Counted from the first letter of the stretch, positions 25,426 to 36,764 are shown. The stretch: 64,000 nt of DNA from Microbaculum marinisediminis (GCF_025397915.1 NZ_JALIDZ010000005.1:248001-312000), one strand, 5' to 3'. Program-made: numbers and translations. The notes: a model not told the origin generated them from the sequence alone.

Positions 25426-26016
25426 ATGGAAGCCCCTGCGACACCCAAGACCGCCCGCGGCGAGGCGACGCGACGCGCAATCCTGAGCGCGGCCGAACAG
25501 GTGATCGGCGAACGCGGCTTCAACGACGCCTCGATCACCGACATCACCCGCGAGGCCGGCGTCGCGCAGGGCACGTTCTACATCTATTTCAAGAGCAAGG
25601 ACGAGGTCTTCGCCGAGCTGGTCGTCGACATGGGGAGGCTTCTGCGCGAGGCCCTGAACGATGCGACGGCCGAGGCGGCCGACCGGCTGTCGGCGGAAAA
25701 GGAGGGGCTGCGCGGGTTCCTCACCTTCGTTTCCGCGCATCCGAACCTGTACCGGATCATCCAGGAGGCGCTGTTCGTCAATCCGGATGCCTACCGGGCC
25801 TATTTCGAGAGCTTCGCCGATGGCTATCGCGACGCGCTCGCGGCAGCGGATGCGGCCGGCGAGATCCGGCCCGGCGATCCGGACGTGCGCGCCTGGATGC
25901 TGATGGGCATCGCCAAGACGCTCGGCGAGCGCGCCGTGGTGTGGGGCGACACGACGCCAATCGATGCCGTCGTCGACGCCGCCCACGACATGATCGTCAA
26001 CGGCCTGAAGCGCTGA
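25426..26016 (+). CDS. TetR-family transcriptional regulator
   Basis: A 196-residue TetR protein. The DNA-binding region is at about residues 15-65 (RRAILSAAEQVIGERGFNDASITDITREAGVAQGTFYIYFKSKDEVF). The C-terminal ligand domain contains HPNLYRIIQEALFVNPDAYRAYF, a pattern common in regulators of fatty or aromatic acyl-CoA genes. First gene of an operon with an enoyl-CoA hydratase, acyl-CoA synthetase and two MaoC-like genes, with an operator between its promoter and start codon. Effector is probably an acyl-CoA. Confidence 0.9.
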   Translation: MEAPATPKTARGEATRRAILSAAEQVIGERGFNDASITDITREAGVAQGTFYIYFKSKDEVFAELVVDMGRLLREALNDATAEAADRLSAEKEGLRGFLTFVSAHPNLYRIIQEALFVNPDAYRAYFESFADGYRDALAAADAAGEIRPGDPDVRAWMLMGIAKTLGERAVVWGDTTPIDAVVDAAHDMIVNGLKR

Positions 26017-26020
26017 CCCG

Positions 26021-26797
26021 ATGCGCGCCGCGCTCGTCACCATCGACATCGCGGACGGGGTGGCGACCGTCACGCTCGATCGCCCCGAGCGGCACAATGC
26101 GCTGATCCCCGAACTGCTGGAGGATCTGCGCTGGGCGATCGCCGAAGCGCGAAAGCACGATGTCTTCGCGCTCGTCCTCGCCGGGGCGGGGCAAAGCTTC
26201 TCCACCGGCGGCGATATCGGCGGCTTTCTGGCATCGTGCGAGACGTCCGGCGGCATTGGCGCCTATGCGGAGCGGATCGTCGGGCTGCTCAACGCCGCGA
26301 TCCTCGATCTGCTCGATTTCCCCTTTCCGGTCGTCGCCCGCCTCAACGGGCCGGTGACCGGAGGCTCGATCGGTCTCGTGCTCGCCGGAGATATCGTTCT
26401 GATGAGCGAGGCGGCGTTCCTGCAGTCCTATTACGTCGAGGTCGGCTTCGCGCCGGATGGCGGCTGGACGGCGATGCTGCCCGAACGGATCGGGCCGGCC
26501 CGGGCGGTGGCGATCCAGGCGCTCAACCGTCGGATCGAGGCACCGGAGGCGCTGGCGCTGGGCCTGGCGAGCGAGGTGGTCGCGGAGGATGCGCTGGACG
26601 CGGCCGTGTCGCGGACCATCGAGACGTTGCGGACAAAGGAGAGGCACAGCCTGTCGGCGACGCGGCGGCTCGTTTGGGACGAGGCCCGCAGGGCGGCGAT
26701 CGCGGCGAGGCTCGAGGCCGAGAAGGACACGTTCTGCGCGCTCGTCGGCAGGCCCGATGTCGCGAACCGTATGCGCGCTTTCGTGGACCGGCGCTGA
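26021..26797 (+). CDS. Enoyl-CoA hydratase/isomerase family protein
   Basis: A 258-residue crotonase-fold protein. It has TLDRPERHNALIPELL near the N-terminus, the first oxyanion-hole segment GAGQSFSTGGDIGGF and the second NGPVTGGSIGLVLAGDIVLMSE. The catalytic-loop region FAPDGGWTAMLPERIG has Asp where classical hydratases have the second Glu, which points to isomerase or another crotonase reaction. Starts 4 bp after the TetR gene, so translation is coupled. Confidence 0.85.
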   Translation: MRAALVTIDIADGVATVTLDRPERHNALIPELLEDLRWAIAEARKHDVFALVLAGAGQSFSTGGDIGGFLASCETSGGIGAYAERIVGLLNAAILDLLDFPFPVVARLNGPVTGGSIGLVLAGDIVLMSEAAFLQSYYVEVGFAPDGGWTAMLPERIGPARAVAIQALNRRIEAPEALALGLASEVVAEDALDAAVSRTIETLRTKERHSLSATRRLVWDEARRAAIAARLEAEKDTFCALVGRPDVANRMRAFVDRR

Positions 26798-26836
26798 AGA
26801 CGCCGGCGGAAACGATAGGCGCCGAGGGAGGAACCA

Positions 26837-28350
<1,514 letters not shown>

Positions 28351-28354
<4 letters not shown>

Positions 28355-28734
28355 CGACCACCGCGTCCGCCGTCACCGAGGTCTGGACGCCGCGACAGGC
28401 GGATTTCGACCGCTTTGCGGACTTGTCGGGCGACGACAATCCGATCCATGTCGATCCGGAATTCTCGGCGCGCACCCGCTTCGGCCGCACCGTCTCGCAC
28501 GGCATGCTGCTCTATTCGCGCGTCTGGGCCCTGATCCGGCGGCACTGGCCGGAGGCGGAGCACGCCGGGCAGGCGCTGATGTTTCCCGCCCCGTCCTATG
28601 CCGACGAGCCACTGGTCATCACGATCGCGCCGACACGGGACGATCCGGCTCGATTGACGATCACGATCGCCCGCCAGGCCGATGGCGAGGTGACGCTCCA
28701 GGGCGAATGCCGGCTGCGCAAGGAGGCTGTCTGA
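28351..28734 (+). CDS. MaoC-like dehydratase, single hotdog (subunit 1)
   Basis: A 127-residue hotdog protein with the R-specific hydratase motif: FADLSGDDNPIHVDPEFSARTRFGRTVSHGMLLYS, carrying the Asp and His expected at the active site. ATG overlaps the synthetase stop by 4 bp. It probably hydrates or dehydrates an acyl-CoA made by the neighbouring synthetase, acting together with the next small protein. Confidence 0.82.
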
Positions 28735-29099
28735 TGCTCGAGCGCGGCCAGACCGCAAGCGTCACCCGCACCTACAGGTCCGGCGACCGGGCGGTGTTCG
28801 CCGCCCTTGCCGGTCACGACGGGGCGCTGCCCTCGCATGTGCCGGGACCGTTGATCGGGGCGCTGTTCTCCTATCTGCTCGGCGTCGAACTGCCGGGCTT
28901 CGGCACGAACTACCTCAAGCAGGAGATGCGGTTTCTGCGGCCCGCGCCCTACGACGAGCCGCTGACCGCGCGGGTGACCGTCACGAAGCTTCGGCCCGAG
29001 AAGCATCTGGTCGATCTGGAGACCGTCTGCGAGACGGCCGACGGAACCCGCCTGTGCGAGGGGCGGGCGCTCGTCTATGTCGAGGATGTCGGGGCCTGA
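28734..29099 (+). CDS. MaoC-like hotdog protein lacking the catalytic motif (subunit 2)
   Basis: A 121-residue protein beginning one base before the end of the preceding stop codon, with AGGAGG upstream. It has the hotdog pattern GHDGALPSHVPGPLIGALFSYLLG and YDEPLTARVTVTKLRPEKHLVDLETVCETADG but not the DxNPxHxD catalytic stretch in full. The adjacent gene supplies that motif, so the pair looks like a split double-hotdog hydratase with one catalytic and one structural half (inference). It may also be an independent thioesterase-like protein. Confidence 0.7.
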   Translation: MLERGQTASVTRTYRSGDRAVFAALAGHDGALPSHVPGPLIGALFSYLLGVELPGFGTNYLKQEMRFLRPAPYDEPLTARVTVTKLRPEKHLVDLETVCETADGTRLCEGRALVYVEDVGA

Positions 29100-29125
29100 A
29101 CGGCTCGCGACCTTTGCGTGAGGCG

Positions 29126-29824
29126 CTAGGGCGACACAGACTTGAGGTAAGCGATGAGGTTCATGCGGTCGACCGGATCGGTCACCAGGACGTACATATT
29201 GGCGCCCGGCACGAGCTTCTGCGGATTCTTCAGCCAGGCGTTCAGGGTCCGCTCTTCCCAGACCTCGCCATACGCCACCAAGGCATCCGAATAGGAGAAG
29301 CCCGGGACCGTGCCCGCCTTGCGCCCGTAGACGCCGCCAAGGCGCGGGCCGTTCTTGTTCACGCCAATATCGTGGCAGCCCGAGCAGGAATTGGTGAAGT
29401 AGGACAGCCCGGCGGCGGCGTCGCCTTCCACGACCAGCGACACATTTCGTTTCACACGCTTGTTGCCCCGGCCCTTCGCTCGCCAGACGAGCCGCAAGTC
29501 ATAGATACCCGGGGCCAGCGCGCCGATCCTGGCATCGTTCGGGGTGACGACGACCCTCTTGGCCCGCTTCCGCGCCTTGCCGGACGGTGGAGTGCCCGTG
29601 AACATGGTCTTGCGGGACCGCAGGACCCATGTCCGCTTTCCCGCCGTCGTCGACACCCGGTATTTCAGCTTCCTCGGCTCGTAGACGCCGTCCTGGGCGC
29701 GGTAGATGGTCTTCGGATTCCTGGGCTTTACCAGCAGGTCTCCCGCCTGCGCGGCAACCGGGGACAGGGTGCACGCGGCGAAGATCGCGGCGAGGACGCA
29801 AAACGTTGCGATCGGGTGTTTCAC
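29126..29824 (-). CDS. Secreted c-type cytochrome with N-terminal extension
   Basis: A 232-residue exported protein with a signal peptide (cleavage near AAQAG, residue 28). The C-terminal 100 residues are a class I cytochrome c: CSGCH at 147-151, GPRLGGVYGRKAGTVPGFSYSDAL, and a likely axial Met in GANMYV. Residues 30-135 form an Arg/Lys-rich domain that I do not recognise. The start is GTG at 29824, chosen because the signal peptide begins there; the frame stays open to 29941. It is convergent with the acyl-CoA operon and not clearly part of a neighbouring unit. Confidence 0.8.
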   Translation of the reverse strand: MKHPIATFCVLAAIFAACTLSPVAAQAGDLLVKPRNPKTIYRAQDGVYEPRKLKYRVSTTAGKRTWVLRSRKTMFTGTPPSGKARKRAKRVVVTPNDARIGALAPGIYDLRLVWRAKGRGNKRVKRNVSLVVEGDAAAGLSYFTNSCSGCHDIGVNKNGPRLGGVYGRKAGTVPGFSYSDALVAYGEVWEERTLNAWLKNPQKLVPGANMYVLVTDPVDRMNLIAYLKSVSP

Positions 29825-30010
29825 GCATCCCCCGATGCCGATTGTCCGGCGTTCGTCTGCCTGTTGCGCGCATTCGCCGATCCGATGCGGAACGGGGCTT
29901 GTGCGAGTATCGCAGGCAGTGAACCGCTTTCGTCCAAACAAAACGGAAACCGGATCCCCGGGATTTTAGCCAAGCCGGCCGTCTCGGCCGTGCGGTCCGC
30001 GCAGACCCGT

Positions 30011-30802
30011 CTACCCCATGAAATCGGACAGCATTGCCCTGAAGGCGGCGGGCTCTTCCAGATGCGGGGCGTGGCCCGAGCGCGGAAATTCGACAAGCCG
30101 GCCGTTCTGCAGGCGATCGCGCTGCCACCGGGCCACATCCGACCCGTACAGGGCGCTGCGGGCGCCGTGGGCCAGCAGCACTGGAATGTCGATGTGGCCG
30201 ATCGTGTCGCGAAAGTCCTGCGCGGTGAGCGAGGCCCACATCGGGGCCAGCATGGCCGGATCGGCTGCGGCGATCTGTTGTTCCGCGAAGGCCAGCAGGT
30301 CTCGGTCCGCGGGCAGGCCGCGGGCGAAGATGCGCTTGGCGATGCGCGGGGCGATTTCCGGCCAGTGATGTTCGATAGATTTCCGGACACCGACGTTGCG
30401 CGCGGCGTCCAGGCCGTCGCTCAGGCCCAGATGCCAGGCGTCGTCGTTGAGGACCTTCGGTGTCATGTCGATGGCGACGAGACCGGCGAGGCGGCTTGTG
30501 CCGTGACGCTTGATCATCGCGTAGGCGACATGCGCGCCCATCGACCAGCCGACGATGATGACGTTCTCGAATCCGCGCTCGGCGATATAGCCGGCGACGG
30601 CGTCGGCGGCGGCCTCGATGGTCAGCGCGGGACCATCCCGGCCGGTTCGTCCGTGGCCCGGCAGATCGGGCGTGACGACGCGGGCGACCGAGCGGAACGC
30701 CTCGACCTGCGGCCCGAAGAAACCGCCGTGGCAGGACCAGCCGTGCAGGCACAGGAGGGGACGCCCCTCGCCGGCCTCGATGACGTGCATGTCTCCGCTC
30801 AC
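30011..30802 (-). CDS. Alpha/beta hydrolase
   Basis: A 263-residue alpha/beta hydrolase fold protein. HG-motif oxyanion LLCLHGWSCHG, nucleophile elbow VGWSMG (Ser), and catalytic His in RSGHAPHLEEP are present. Similar to enol-lactone hydrolase/BioH-like esterases. It starts 10 bp after livM with GTG (or ATG at 30790), so it is the last gene of the Liv-type operon and may cleave an ester, lactone or C-C bond in the imported compound. Confidence 0.85.
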   Translation of the reverse strand: MSGDMHVIEAGEGRPLLCLHGWSCHGGFFGPQVEAFRSVARVVTPDLPGHGRTGRDGPALTIEAAADAVAGYIAERGFENVIIVGWSMGAHVAYAMIKRHGTSRLAGLVAIDMTPKVLNDDAWHLGLSDGLDAARNVGVRKSIEHHWPEIAPRIAKRIFARGLPADRDLLAFAEQQIAAADPAMLAPMWASLTAQDFRDTIGHIDIPVLLAHGARSALYGSDVARWQRDRLQNGRLVEFPRSGHAPHLEEPAAFRAMLSDFMG

Positions 30803-30812
30803 CTGACGCCGC

Positions 30813-31886
30813 TCACTTGGCCGACTGGCTTTCGGCGCCGCGCAGGCGCCCGACGATGCCGGCGGGGAAGAAGTAGACGCTGAGCACGAACAGGAGGCCG
30901 AGCCAGAGGAGCCAGCGGTCCGGCGACAGCAGCGCGGAGAGCAGCGGGATCGGCGCCGTGGCGTCGGAGGCGACGGCCATCAGCTCGTGCAGGTAGGTCT
31001 GGGCGAGGATGAAGATGGTCGCGCCGATGACCGCGCCGTACATCGTGCCCATGCCGCCGATCACCACCATCAGCAGGATGTCCACCATGATTTCCAGCGA
31101 CAGCGTCGTCGCCGGGCCGGTATAGCGCAGCCAGACGGCGAGCAGGACGCCGGCGAGCGCGGCGATCATCGCCGACAGGACGGTCGCGAGCGTGCGGTAG
31201 GTCACCACCCGATAGCCGATCGCCTCGGCGCGGAAGGCATTCTCGCGGACGGCCTGCAGCACGCGGCCGAACGGCGAATTGACGAAGCGCAGCATCAGCA
31301 GGAACAGGGCGAGCGAGACGAAGAAGACGAAGTAGTAGGCGAGCAGCTTGCCGTCGACGCGCACGCCGAACAGCCTGTCGTCCAAGAGCTTGAAGGCGGG
31401 CGTGAGTTCGCGCGGGATCTTGTAGTTGAGCCCGTCCTCGCCGCCGGTGAGGCCGGAGAGCTGCGAGACCAGCACCAGAAAGGCGCTGGCGACGGCGAGT
31501 GTCACCATGGCGAAGAAGATCGCCTTCACCCGCAGCGAGAACAGCCCGATCAGAAACGCCAGGCCGGCGGCGACCAGGGACCCGGCGATCGCGCCGACGA
31601 GGATTGACCCGAAGCTCGCGCCCAGGTGGTTCAGCGCGATCGCCGCGCCATAGGCGCCGATGCCGAAGAACATGGTGTGGGCGAAGGAAACAATGCCGGT
31701 ATAGCCGAGCAGCAGGTCGTAGCTCGCCACCAGGACGACGAAGATGCAGATGCGCGCCGCCGTTTCCAGCGAGCGGGTGCCGGGAAACAGGAACGGGGCG
31801 AGCAGCAGCGATACGAAGATCACCAGGAGCACGATCGTCAGCACCCTGCTGCGGGGGGTATCGCCGGACAGGAGGTTTGCGAGCAT
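30813..31886 (-). CDS. livM: ABC transporter permease, LivM type (second system)
   Basis: A 357-residue permease. Family signatures are YDLLLGYTGIVSFAHTMFFGIGAYGAAIAL and LQAVRENAFRAEAIGY (coupling helix); the first 40 residues form an extra hydrophobic segment. It pairs with the LivH-type protein encoded 8 bp upstream. Start at 31886 preferred over upstream in-frame codons because homology begins there. Confidence 0.92.
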   Translation of the reverse strand: MLANLLSGDTPRSRVLTIVLLVIFVSLLLAPFLFPGTRSLETAARICIFVVLVASYDLLLGYTGIVSFAHTMFFGIGAYGAAIALNHLGASFGSILVGAIAGSLVAAGLAFLIGLFSLRVKAIFFAMVTLAVASAFLVLVSQLSGLTGGEDGLNYKIPRELTPAFKLLDDRLFGVRVDGKLLAYYFVFFVSLALFLLMLRFVNSPFGRVLQAVRENAFRAEAIGYRVVTYRTLATVLSAMIAALAGVLLAVWLRYTGPATTLSLEIMVDILLMVVIGGMGTMYGAVIGATIFILAQTYLHELMAVASDATAPIPLLSALLSPDRWLLWLGLLFVLSVYFFPAGIVGRLRGAESQSAK

Positions 31887-31894
31887 GGCCGGCC

Positions 31895-32934
31895 TCACTT
31901 CGCCTTGACGACGGGGTAGAGCCCCTGCGGGCGCCACATCAGGACGACGACCATCAGTGCGATCGTCGAGACCAGGGCGACCTTGGGCGACAGGAAGGCG
32001 ACATAGTTGGACAGCAGGCCGACCAGGAGCGCGCCGATGAAGCAGCCCTCGACAGATCCGAGGCCGCCGATGATGACCACGATGAAGACGAGCACCATGA
32101 TCTCCGAGCCCATGTGCGCGGTGATGGTCTCCTGGTAGAGCCCCCACATGACGCCGCCGAGCCCGGCAAGCGCCGAACCGACGATGAAGACGGCCAGAAA
32201 CAGCCGCTGGATACGGTAGCCCAGCGCCTCGACCATCTCGCCGTTCTCGACCCCGGCGCGGACCAGAAGGCCGACCTTGGTGCGGTTCAGCGCCAGCCGC
32301 ATGCAAACGAACACGGCGAGGCCGATGACGACGGCGACGAGGCGGTACTTCTCGATCGCGGCCTCTCCGATCACCACCGATCCGCGCAGGGTCTGCGGCC
32401 GCGACAGGTGGATCGCGTCCGGTCCCCAGAACACCAGGATGAGCTGCTGGACGATGATCAGGCCGCCCATGGTGACCAGGATCTGCTTCAGGTGCTGGCC
32501 GTAGACCGGCTTGACGACGAGGCGCTCGAAGACATAGCCCGCGCCGCCGGCGACGAGCATGGCGACGAGGATTGCCGGGAACAGGGCGGCGAGATTCAGC
32601 CAGACCGAAGCGGCGTCGGTCCAGCCGGACAGGTATCCGAGCACCGTGAACCCGACGAAGGCGCCGATAGCTATGAAGGCCCCGTGGCCGAAATTGATGA
32701 CGTCCATCAGGCCGAAGACCAGCGTCAGGCCGGACGCCATGAGGAAGATCATCATGCCCATGGCCAGGCCGGCCGCGGTGAGGGTGATCCAGGTCGCCGG
32801 GTTGGCGATGGCGACAAGGCCGACGATCGCGAGCGCCGGCACCAGCAGGAGCGGCGCCCAATTGCCGAGCCTTTCGGCGAGGGACGCCTGCTCGATCTTC
32901 GGGGCGATGGAGGTGTCGCCGGCTGGCGGGGTGC

Positions 32935-32938
<4 letters not shown>
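31895..32938 (-). CDS. livH: ABC transporter permease, LivH type (second system)
   Basis: A 347-residue permease, longer than the usual ~300 because of about 45 N-terminal residues before the first helix. Core signatures are FGLMDVINFGHGAFIAIGAFVGF and VVIIGGLGSVEGCFIGALLVG. The ATG overlaps the livF stop by 4 bp. Membrane partner of the LivM protein encoded next. Confidence 0.92.
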
Positions 32939-33649
<711 letters not shown>

Positions 33650-33657
<8 letters not shown>

Positions 33658-34417
33658 CGGCCGGCTCCATGCCCAGATAGGCTTCCTGCACGATCGGCGA
33701 GGCGATCACCGCCTGCGGATCGCCGTCGGCGACGAGCGCGCCGTTGTGCAGGACGACGATGCGGTCGGCCAGCGACCGGATGACGTCCATCTTGTGCTCG
33801 ACCAGCAATATGGTGCGGTCGTGATCGGCCTTGAGGCCCTGGATCAGGTCGAGGATCGCGGGAACCTCATCGACACTCATGCCGGCGGTCGGTTCGTCGA
33901 ACATCAGAACCTGCGGCTTCAAGGCGATCAGCAGGGCGACCTCGAGCTTGCGCTGGTCGCCGTGGGGGAGGGCGGCGACGGTGCGGTCGGCGCTGTCCAG
34001 CAGCTTTACCTCGGCCAGGACATGTTCCGCGCGTTCGATCAGCTCGACATGGCTGCCGGCGCGGGAGAAGAGATCGTAGCGACGCCCCGAGACGGCCTGA
34101 ACGACCAGCCGGACGTTCTCGCGGACGGTCAGGTTCGGAAACAGGTTGGTGAGCTGGAAGGCACGGCCGATGCCGCGCTCGGTGCGCTCGGGCACGGACA
34201 AGCGGGTGATGTCCTCGCCGTTCAGCGTCACCCGGCCGGCGCTCGCCCTCAACTGGCCCGAGATCAGGTTGAAATAGGTGGTCTTTCCCGCCCCGTTCGG
34301 CCCGACGATCGCGGTCAGGGTGCCGCGCTGGAAGGCGCAGGACACCGAGTCCACCGCGACATGGCCGCCGAAGCGGATCGTCAGGTCCGTCGTTTCGAGT
34401 ACCGGATGTTCGGTCAT
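33650..34417 (-). CDS. livG: ABC transporter ATPase, LivG type (second system)
   Basis: A 255-residue subunit: Walker A GPNGAGKTT, signature LPHGDQRKLEVALLI (an accepted LivG variant) and Walker B VLMFDEPTAGMS. Unlike the LivG at 4785-5555 the signature is preserved. It follows the binding-protein gene after a 174-bp gap containing hairpins and REP-like elements. Confidence 0.93.
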
Positions 34418-34454
34418 GGCCGTTCGTCTGTCGGCATAGTGCCGATCGCTTCCC

Positions 34455-34530
34455 GATCCCCGCTTTCGCGGGGATGAGCGGGCTAAGGACAGGTTCGCTA
34501 CTCGCCGCTCGTTCCCGCTAAAGCGGGGAT
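34455..34530. repeat. Two REP-like palindromic elements
   Basis: ATCCCCGC-TTTC-GCGGGGAT (34456-34475) and TCCCGC-TAAA-GCGGGA (34513-34528) are short dyads of the CCCCGC/GCGGGG type that recur in intergenic DNA of many alphaproteobacteria. They lie between the binding-protein gene and livG. Confidence 0.55.
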
Positions 34531-34549
34531 CGGCCTGCCGGACAAATGC

Positions 34550-34581
34550 GCCGGGCGGTGGGTATTTGGCAGCCGCCCGGC
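34550..34581 (-). terminator. Hairpin after the binding-protein stop codon
   Basis: Arms GCCGGGCGG and CCGCCCGGC (9 bp) with a 14-nt loop, beginning 10 bp downstream of the binding-protein stop on the minus strand. No T-run. Probably protects the upstream cistron's mRNA end, as at 5606-5646 and 20123-20152. Confidence 0.5.
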
Positions 34582-34591
34582 CGGTTTCAGG

Positions 34592-35800
34592 TCACTGGTT
34601 GCGGACCGGTATGTCCATGTCCTCGATCGTCAGCTCCTTGACGAGCTCGGGGATACCCCACTCGACGTCCGGGTCGACCTTGATCTTGAAGTGATACATG
34701 GACTGGAGTGCCTGATGGTCCTCCGGGCGGAACATCATCTTGCCCTTCGGAGTCGCGAACTCCATGCCTTCCATGGTCGCGATCAGGTCTTCAGTGTCGG
34801 TCGAGCCGGCCTTCTTGATGGCCTCGACGACCGCGATGCCCGCCGCCATGCCACCGGCGGTGAAGAAGTCCGGGGGCTCGTTGAAACGGGCCTGATGCTC
34901 CTTGACCAGCCAGTCGTTGATCTGGTTCTTCGGGATCTCGTAGTAGTAGTAGGTCGCGCCTTCCATGCCGGGCAGCGCCTTGAACGCCTTCATGGCCGCC
35001 AGGATGTTGCCGCCCGTCGCGATCTCCACTCCGAAGCGGGAGGGATCCATCGCCTGGATCTTGCCGATGGGGTTGTTGCCGCCGGCCCAGATCACGAACA
35101 GGAACTTGCGCCCGTCCTGGTCCTTCATGGCATCGAAGATGCGCTGGGCGCTCGCCGTGAAGTCCTGGGTATCGGTCGGCACGTATTCCTCGAAGACGAG
35201 TTCGGCGCCCGTGCTCTTGAGCGCTTCCTTGAAGGCGGCGACGCCGTCGCGCCCGAAGGCGTAGTCCTGGGCGAGCGTCGCGATCTTCACGCCGGGCTTG
35301 CCGAGTGCCACCGCGTTGGAGATCGCGTCCTGCGAGGAGTTGCGGCCGGTGCGGAAGATGTAGCGGTTCCAGTTCTCGCCGGTGATGGAATCGGCGACCG
35401 CCGGCTCGACCAGCAGGATCTTTTCGTATTCCTCGGCGACCGGGGCCATGGCGAGCGCGACGCCGGAGGAAACCGGGCCGACCGCAAGCACCGCGTCGTC
35501 GTCGCCGAAGGCCTCGGCGAGTGCGGCCTTGCCGATGTCCGGCTTCAGCTGCGTGTCCTTCTCGATGACGACGATCTTTTTGCCGTCGATCTCCATGGTG
35601 CCGTTCGTCGCGTATTCGAGGCCCATCATCAGGCCGGTATGCGACTGCTTCGCATAGGCCTCGAGCGGACCGGTCTTGCCGTAGACGTGGGCGATGACGA
35701 TGTCGTCGGCGGCTTGAGCGGTGAAGAGTCCGCCGCCGATCGTCAGCCCGCCGATTGTCAGGGTTAGTGCCGCAAGCGCGGCGGATCTGAAGGTCCCCAT
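34592..35800 (-). CDS. Periplasmic substrate-binding protein, HAAT family (second system)
   Basis: A 402-residue type-I binding protein with a signal peptide cleaved after ...TAQAAD (about residue 31). YGKTGPLEAYAKQSHTGLMMGLEYATNG is the family opening. Start at 35800; the frame remains open to 35941, but that stretch contains the promoter and operator. First gene of the SBP-livG-livF-livH-livM-hydrolase operon. The TetR operator in its promoter suggests the cargo feeds the acyl-CoA synthetase pathway encoded at 26021-29099. Confidence 0.92.
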   Translation of the reverse strand: MGTFRSAALAALTLTIGGLTIGGGLFTAQAADDIVIAHVYGKTGPLEAYAKQSHTGLMMGLEYATNGTMEIDGKKIVVIEKDTQLKPDIGKAALAEAFGDDDAVLAVGPVSSGVALAMAPVAEEYEKILLVEPAVADSITGENWNRYIFRTGRNSSQDAISNAVALGKPGVKIATLAQDYAFGRDGVAAFKEALKSTGAELVFEEYVPTDTQDFTASAQRIFDAMKDQDGRKFLFVIWAGGNNPIGKIQAMDPSRFGVEIATGGNILAAMKAFKALPGMEGATYYYYEIPKNQINDWLVKEHQARFNEPPDFFTAGGMAAGIAVVEAIKKAGSTDTEDLIATMEGMEFATPKGKMMFRPEDHQALQSMYHFKIKVDPDVEWGIPELVKELTIEDMDIPVRNQ

Positions 35801-35915
35801 AGTGTCCTCCCGGTTGAAGCGGCCGTCCGGGGCACGGGCGGGCCGCCATGGTTCGCGTCCGGATCGCCTATCGAGTAAGGGCCGGATCGAAGGTTTTGCA
35901 CGCTTTCTTGACAGT

Positions 35916-35947
35916 ATTATGAGACATGAATCAGTCGTCATGTCAAC
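35916..35947. promoter_or_regulatory. Liv operon promoter with TetR-type operator
   Basis: On the minus strand TTGACA (plus 35941-35946) and CATAAT (plus 35916-35921) are 19 bp apart. Between and overlapping them is TGAGACATGA (35920-35929), 8-bp spacer, TCATGTCAAC (35938-35947). The core ACATGA-N8-TCATGT and the spacing are identical to the perfect repeat at 25386-25413 upstream of the TetR gene. The position within the promoter implies repression. Confidence 0.7.
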
Positions 35948-36001
35948 GCGCCGCAGTTCCTTTTCCGTGCGGCCGATCGGTTGGGCGAAAATCCGATAAA
36001 A

Positions 36002-36020
36002 GGGCGTCCTTTTGACGCCC
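36002..36020 (-). terminator. Intrinsic terminator, minus strand
   Basis: Stem GGGCGTC/GACGCCC with a 5-nt loop, followed on the minus strand by TTTTATC. It sits upstream of the Liv promoter and would stop leftward transcription from the oligopeptide-transporter genes, insulating the Liv operon. The rest of the 302-bp region 35801-36102 holds the Liv promoter/operator and the tandem repeat at 36061. Confidence 0.55.
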
Positions 36021-36060
36021 GGGCAGCGGCTGTTGGGCCTTGAAGGCCCGGCGTACGATC

Positions 36061-36092
36061 GTCGGAGGGCCTACAGGTCGGAGGGCCTACAG
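36061..36092. repeat. Exact tandem duplication of a 16-mer
   Basis: GTCGGAGGGCCTACAG occurs twice head-to-tail (36061-36076 and 36077-36092), ending 10 bp before the LysE start codon. Each copy contains GGAGGG, so the duplication gives two ribosome-site-like sequences, the nearer lying about 20 bp upstream of the ATG. Confidence 0.65.
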
Positions 36093-36102
36093 GACGATCG
36101 TG

Positions 36103-36735
36103 ATGCCTTCGCTTGAGTTGCTCTTGCCCTTCTTCGTCGCATCGGCGGTTTTTGCCTGCGTGCCCGGTCCGGGCATGTTCTATGCCGCTGCTCAAACGGT
36201 CGCTGGAGGTCGTCGCGCGGGCTGGCTTTCGGCGCTTGGGTTCCATATCGGCGGCTACGTTCACATCCTGGCGGCGGCCTTCGGGCTGGCAATCGTGCTG
36301 AAGACTGTTCCGGCGCTTTATCTGGCGGTGAAGCTTGCGGGAGCGGCGTACCTGATCTGGATCGGCATCCGGTATTTCAGAGGTGCCGGACAGCATTCGG
36401 CCCGACCGGTCGCAGAGGCGCTCCCGGCGGCGCGAAAGGCGTTTCGGGACAGTATCCTGGTGGAAGTCCTGAATCCGAAGACCGCGCTGTTCTATCTGGC
36501 CTTTCTGCCGCAGTTCACGGATGGTTCGGCGTCGCTTCCCCTCTGGGCGCAGATCGTCGCCCTGGGGGCGGTGGTCAACGTCCTGTTTTCGCTGACCGAC
36601 GCGGTTTGCATCGTGCTGTCGGATACCGTGACCAGGTGTCTGACCGAAGTCGGACACGCACGGCGTTGGGCGGAGCGCGTCGGCGGCGGCGTTCTTATCG
36701 CTTTCGGGATCAACCTGGCGATTTCGCGCCAGTGA
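36103..36735 (+). CDS. LysE/RhtB-family amino acid exporter
   Basis: A 210-residue inner-membrane protein with about six hydrophobic segments. The N-terminal VPGPGMFYAAAQTVAGGRRAGWLSALGFHIGG and central FRDSILVEVLNPKTALFYLAFLPQF are diagnostic of LysE/RhtB translocators. Start chosen at 36103 (MPSLELLLPFF); 21 codons open upstream include the tandem repeat. It is the only plus-strand gene between two minus-strand operons. Substrate unknown. Confidence 0.9.
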   Translation: MPSLELLLPFFVASAVFACVPGPGMFYAAAQTVAGGRRAGWLSALGFHIGGYVHILAAAFGLAIVLKTVPALYLAVKLAGAAYLIWIGIRYFRGAGQHSARPVAEALPAARKAFRDSILVEVLNPKTALFYLAFLPQFTDGSASLPLWAQIVALGAVVNVLFSLTDAVCIVLSDTVTRCLTEVGHARRWAERVGGGVLIAFGINLAISRQ

Positions 36736-36764
36736 GCGGGAAATGCATGGGACACGCCGTCCCG

